Shown: one piece after another, positions 40,431 through 41,648 of the stretch
How the letters are laid out: each line of letters opens with the position of its first letter
How positions within the stretch are numbered: the stretch's first letter is position 1
Source: Cryomorphaceae bacterium
GTDB lineage: Bacteria > Bacteroidota > Bacteroidia > Flavobacteriales > Schleiferiaceae
Direction: 5' to 3'
Length of the DNA stretch: 41,648 nt
Assembly: GCA_024639785.1 (NCBI GenBank)
Contig: JAHEGI010000004.1
Span: forward strand, 1 to 41,648
Translations under genes and position numbers: made by a program
The notes under the pieces: generated by a model
Databases searched by the model: none
Seen by the model: only the letters and a program-made list of their open reading frames with translations
What the model was told of the DNA's origin: nothing

Positions 40431-40438
40431 GAAAGATA
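40431..40438 (-). promoter_or_regulatory. -7-like element TATCTTTC before the MFS gene
   Basis: One mismatch to TAnnTTTG, 4 nt before ATG 40426; favours that start. Confidence 0.4.
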
Positions 40439-40479
40439 CAGCGTGAACAACTATGTGGTGCTCATGGTGGAAGGCAAGG

Positions 40480-40487
40480 TATCTTTG
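40480..40487 (+). promoter_or_regulatory. -7 element TATCTTTG for the Cys-rich PDZ gene
   Basis: Perfect TAnnTTTG, 28 nt before ATG 40516, giving a short leader. A weaker TACCTTAA follows at 40498-40505. No clear -33. Confidence 0.45.
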
Positions 40488-40515
40488 GCTAGAAACCTAC
40501 CTTAATTAAACCAAG

Positions 40516-41648
40516 ATGAAAACATACGTTCTAGGCCTTATTGTTGGACTCGGTATGAGCATGGGAGCGCTAGCTCAAGAAGCGCCAAAGGCCTGCTGCA
40601 GTGACCAAAAGACAGAGCAACCGGCCTGTGCAGAAAAAGCTGCGGCCGACAAAGAAGCCTGCGCATCTAAGCCGGCTGAAGGCGCAAAGACTTGCTGCGC
40701 GGACAAAGCAGCCGCTAAACCCGCTGAAGGTTGTGCCGAGCACGGCGCAGCCAAACCCGCAGCCTCGTGCGGTGATCACGGTGCAGGTAAAAAAGAAACT
40801 TGTGCGCAGGGCGAAGGTCAGGTTGGCAAGCAGTGCTGTGGCGCCTGCCAAGAAGGTGCCAACAAGCCCAAAGTTGTGACGGGCTACCGCATTCAAAGTG
40901 GGCAGGTGCACCACGGTGACGTGCCCATGCACCGTATGCAACGCATGGGGGAGGGCACTGAAATGACGGTAGATACGATTGTTTCCGGCGATTCTACGAA
41001 GGTCATTGTGCGGGTCATGAAGCGGGCAAACCTCGCGGAAGGCGAGAATTTGGAAGACGTGATGATTCACCTGGACGGCGTAGAGCTCCCAGCGGGTGCC
41101 TTTGCCGGCGAGCCCCACATGTTTATGTTCAAAGGCGAAGGAATGGGTTCTGACATGGTTTGGAACGAAGCTGCTCCTGGCGCCGGAAATGTGTTCTTTA
41201 GTGCGTCTGACAAAGGCACACTCGGTGTGAAATTGAAGGAACTAGACGCTCGTGACGCAATCAATGGCGCTTTTGTGGTGGAAGTTATCCCCGCATCAAC
41301 GGCAGCAGCATTGGGTCTTCAAGCGAACGACATTATCATTGCCGTGGATGGCCAATCCGTTACGAGCGAGCAAAGCATGATGGACCGAATGGCCGGAAAG
41401 AAAACGGGCGACGCCATCGAAGTCACCTACCGCCGCGAAGGCAAGAAGAAGAAAGCCAGCGGCTTCCTTATTCCTACGTCGCCTGCATTGGGTCTTCCTA
41501 TGGGCGGGATGATGCACGGCATGCCGAGCATGCGCGGAGAGGATGTGGAGATCATTACAGGGGGTGTGCCCGTGCGCTTCGACGATTCCTCTGCTCAAAA
41601 CGTGGAAATCACCGAAGAAGTGGGTGAAAACGGCGAAAAACGCGTCAA
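40516..41648 (+). CDS. Secreted Cys-repeat, Met/His-rich PDZ protein (partial)
   Basis: 377 codons to the window edge with no stop. Signal peptide 1-20 (ending G-A-L-A-Q). Residues 27-111 hold 12 Cys (27, 28, 38, 49, 60, 61, 73, 85, 96, 107, 108, 111) heading ~11-residue units rich in Ala, Lys, Glu, Asp. Then V-H-H-G-D-V-P-M-H-R-M-Q-R-M (131-144), a ~90-residue middle domain, a PDZ domain (~234-325, with L-G-V, V-I-P-A-S-T-A-A-A-L-G-L and N-D-I-I-I-A-V-D-G), and M-G-G-M-M-H-G-M. Likely periplasmic or outer-surface metal binding (inference). No protease motif seen. Long opposite-strand frames here are shadows. Confidence 0.8.
   Translation, partial: MKTYVLGLIVGLGMSMGALAQEAPKACCSDQKTEQPACAEKAAADKEACASKPAEGAKTCCADKAAAKPAEGCAEHGAAKPAASCGDHGAGKKETCAQGEGQVGKQCCGACQEGANKPKVVTGYRIQSGQVHHGDVPMHRMQRMGEGTEMTVDTIVSGDSTKVIVRVMKRANLAEGENLEDVMIHLDGVELPAGAFAGEPHMFMFKGEGMGSDMVWNEAAPGAGNVFFSASDKGTLGVKLKELDARDAINGAFVVEVIPASTAAALGLQANDIIIAVDGQSVTSEQSMMDRMAGKKTGDAIEVTYRREGKKKKASGFLIPTSPALGLPMGGMMHGMPSMRGEDVEIITGGVPVRFDDSSAQNVEITEEVGENGEKRV
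40594..40848 (+). repeat. ~33-bp coding repeat, about eight Cys-headed units
   Basis: Cys codons recur at 11, 11, 11, 13, 12, 11 and 11-codon steps from residue 27 to 107. The units have diverged in sequence but keep Cys at position 1 and acidic/basic residues around position 3-4. Confidence 0.65.

Noticed and set aside
40570-41118. 182-codon open frame antisense to the Cys-repeat gene
   Set aside because: The plus frame has a signal peptide and PDZ domain; the antisense frame only mirrors its codon bias.

Overview
The window looks like a chromosomal segment from a Bacteroidota bacterium of the Flavobacteriales type. Evidence: Bacteroidota -7 promoter elements (TAnnTTTG), the near absence of Shine-Dalgarno sites, a Bacteroidota-type omega-like RNA polymerase subunit, a dnaA / small phosphatase / RsmI-like block, a ligA-dapA-bamD-rpoZ-coaBC-DUF4835-recN-fabI block, and a secreted metalloprotease with a C-terminus resembling type IX secretion sorting domains. 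By eye base composition is near 50% GC, high for the order. Gene packing is extreme: ATGA stop/start overlaps and overlapping convergent gene ends are common. I found no rRNA, tRNA, CRISPR array, insertion sequence or phage gene.

Layout. 1-4.7 kb: tail of an FMN-binding protein, a small membrane protein, acs, and an MBL hydrolase followed by a GNAT/nitrilase fusion. 4.7-11.6 kb: a COG2509 flavoprotein, a secreted 16-residue-repeat protein, mnmE, an alpha/beta hydrolase, and the dnaA operon (dnaA, low-molecular-weight phosphatase, RsmI-like methyltransferase). 11.8-15.8 kb: thioesterase, secreted metalloprotease, ribD, prmC. 15.8-25.1 kb: a long rightward housekeeping series (ligA, DUF6913, dapA, bamD, rpoZ-like, coaBC, DUF4835, recN, fabI) closed by a strong bidirectional terminator shared with prfC.

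26.7-33.5 kb is the most interesting region, an apparent light-response island. It holds a CarH/LitR-type B12-dependent MerR regulator, then an ECF sigma factor, crtI, crtB, idi, a 6-pyruvoyl-tetrahydropterin synthase with the biopterin-type motif, folE and a photolyase/cryptochrome, nearly all translationally coupled. The promoter before the sigma gene is a textbook Bacteroidota promoter (TTTG-N19-TAACTTTG) embedded in four GTTTAA(C)-type half-sites, a candidate operator.

33.5-41.6 kb: a conserved protein of unknown function, a PhnP-like MBL hydrolase, a dihydroorotase-like protein lacking the HxH metal ligands, a DUF3299-like protein, a His-rich FtsX-type permease with its ATPase (possibly a metal-linked transporter), an MFS transporter, and a secreted protein cut by the window edge. 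That last protein combines about eight Cys-headed ~11-residue repeats, Met/His-rich stretches and a PDZ domain, and I know of no described family like it.

Across the window, about ten genes have a TAnnTTTG-like element exactly 4 nt before the start codon (one more has 5), which implies widespread leaderless transcription.
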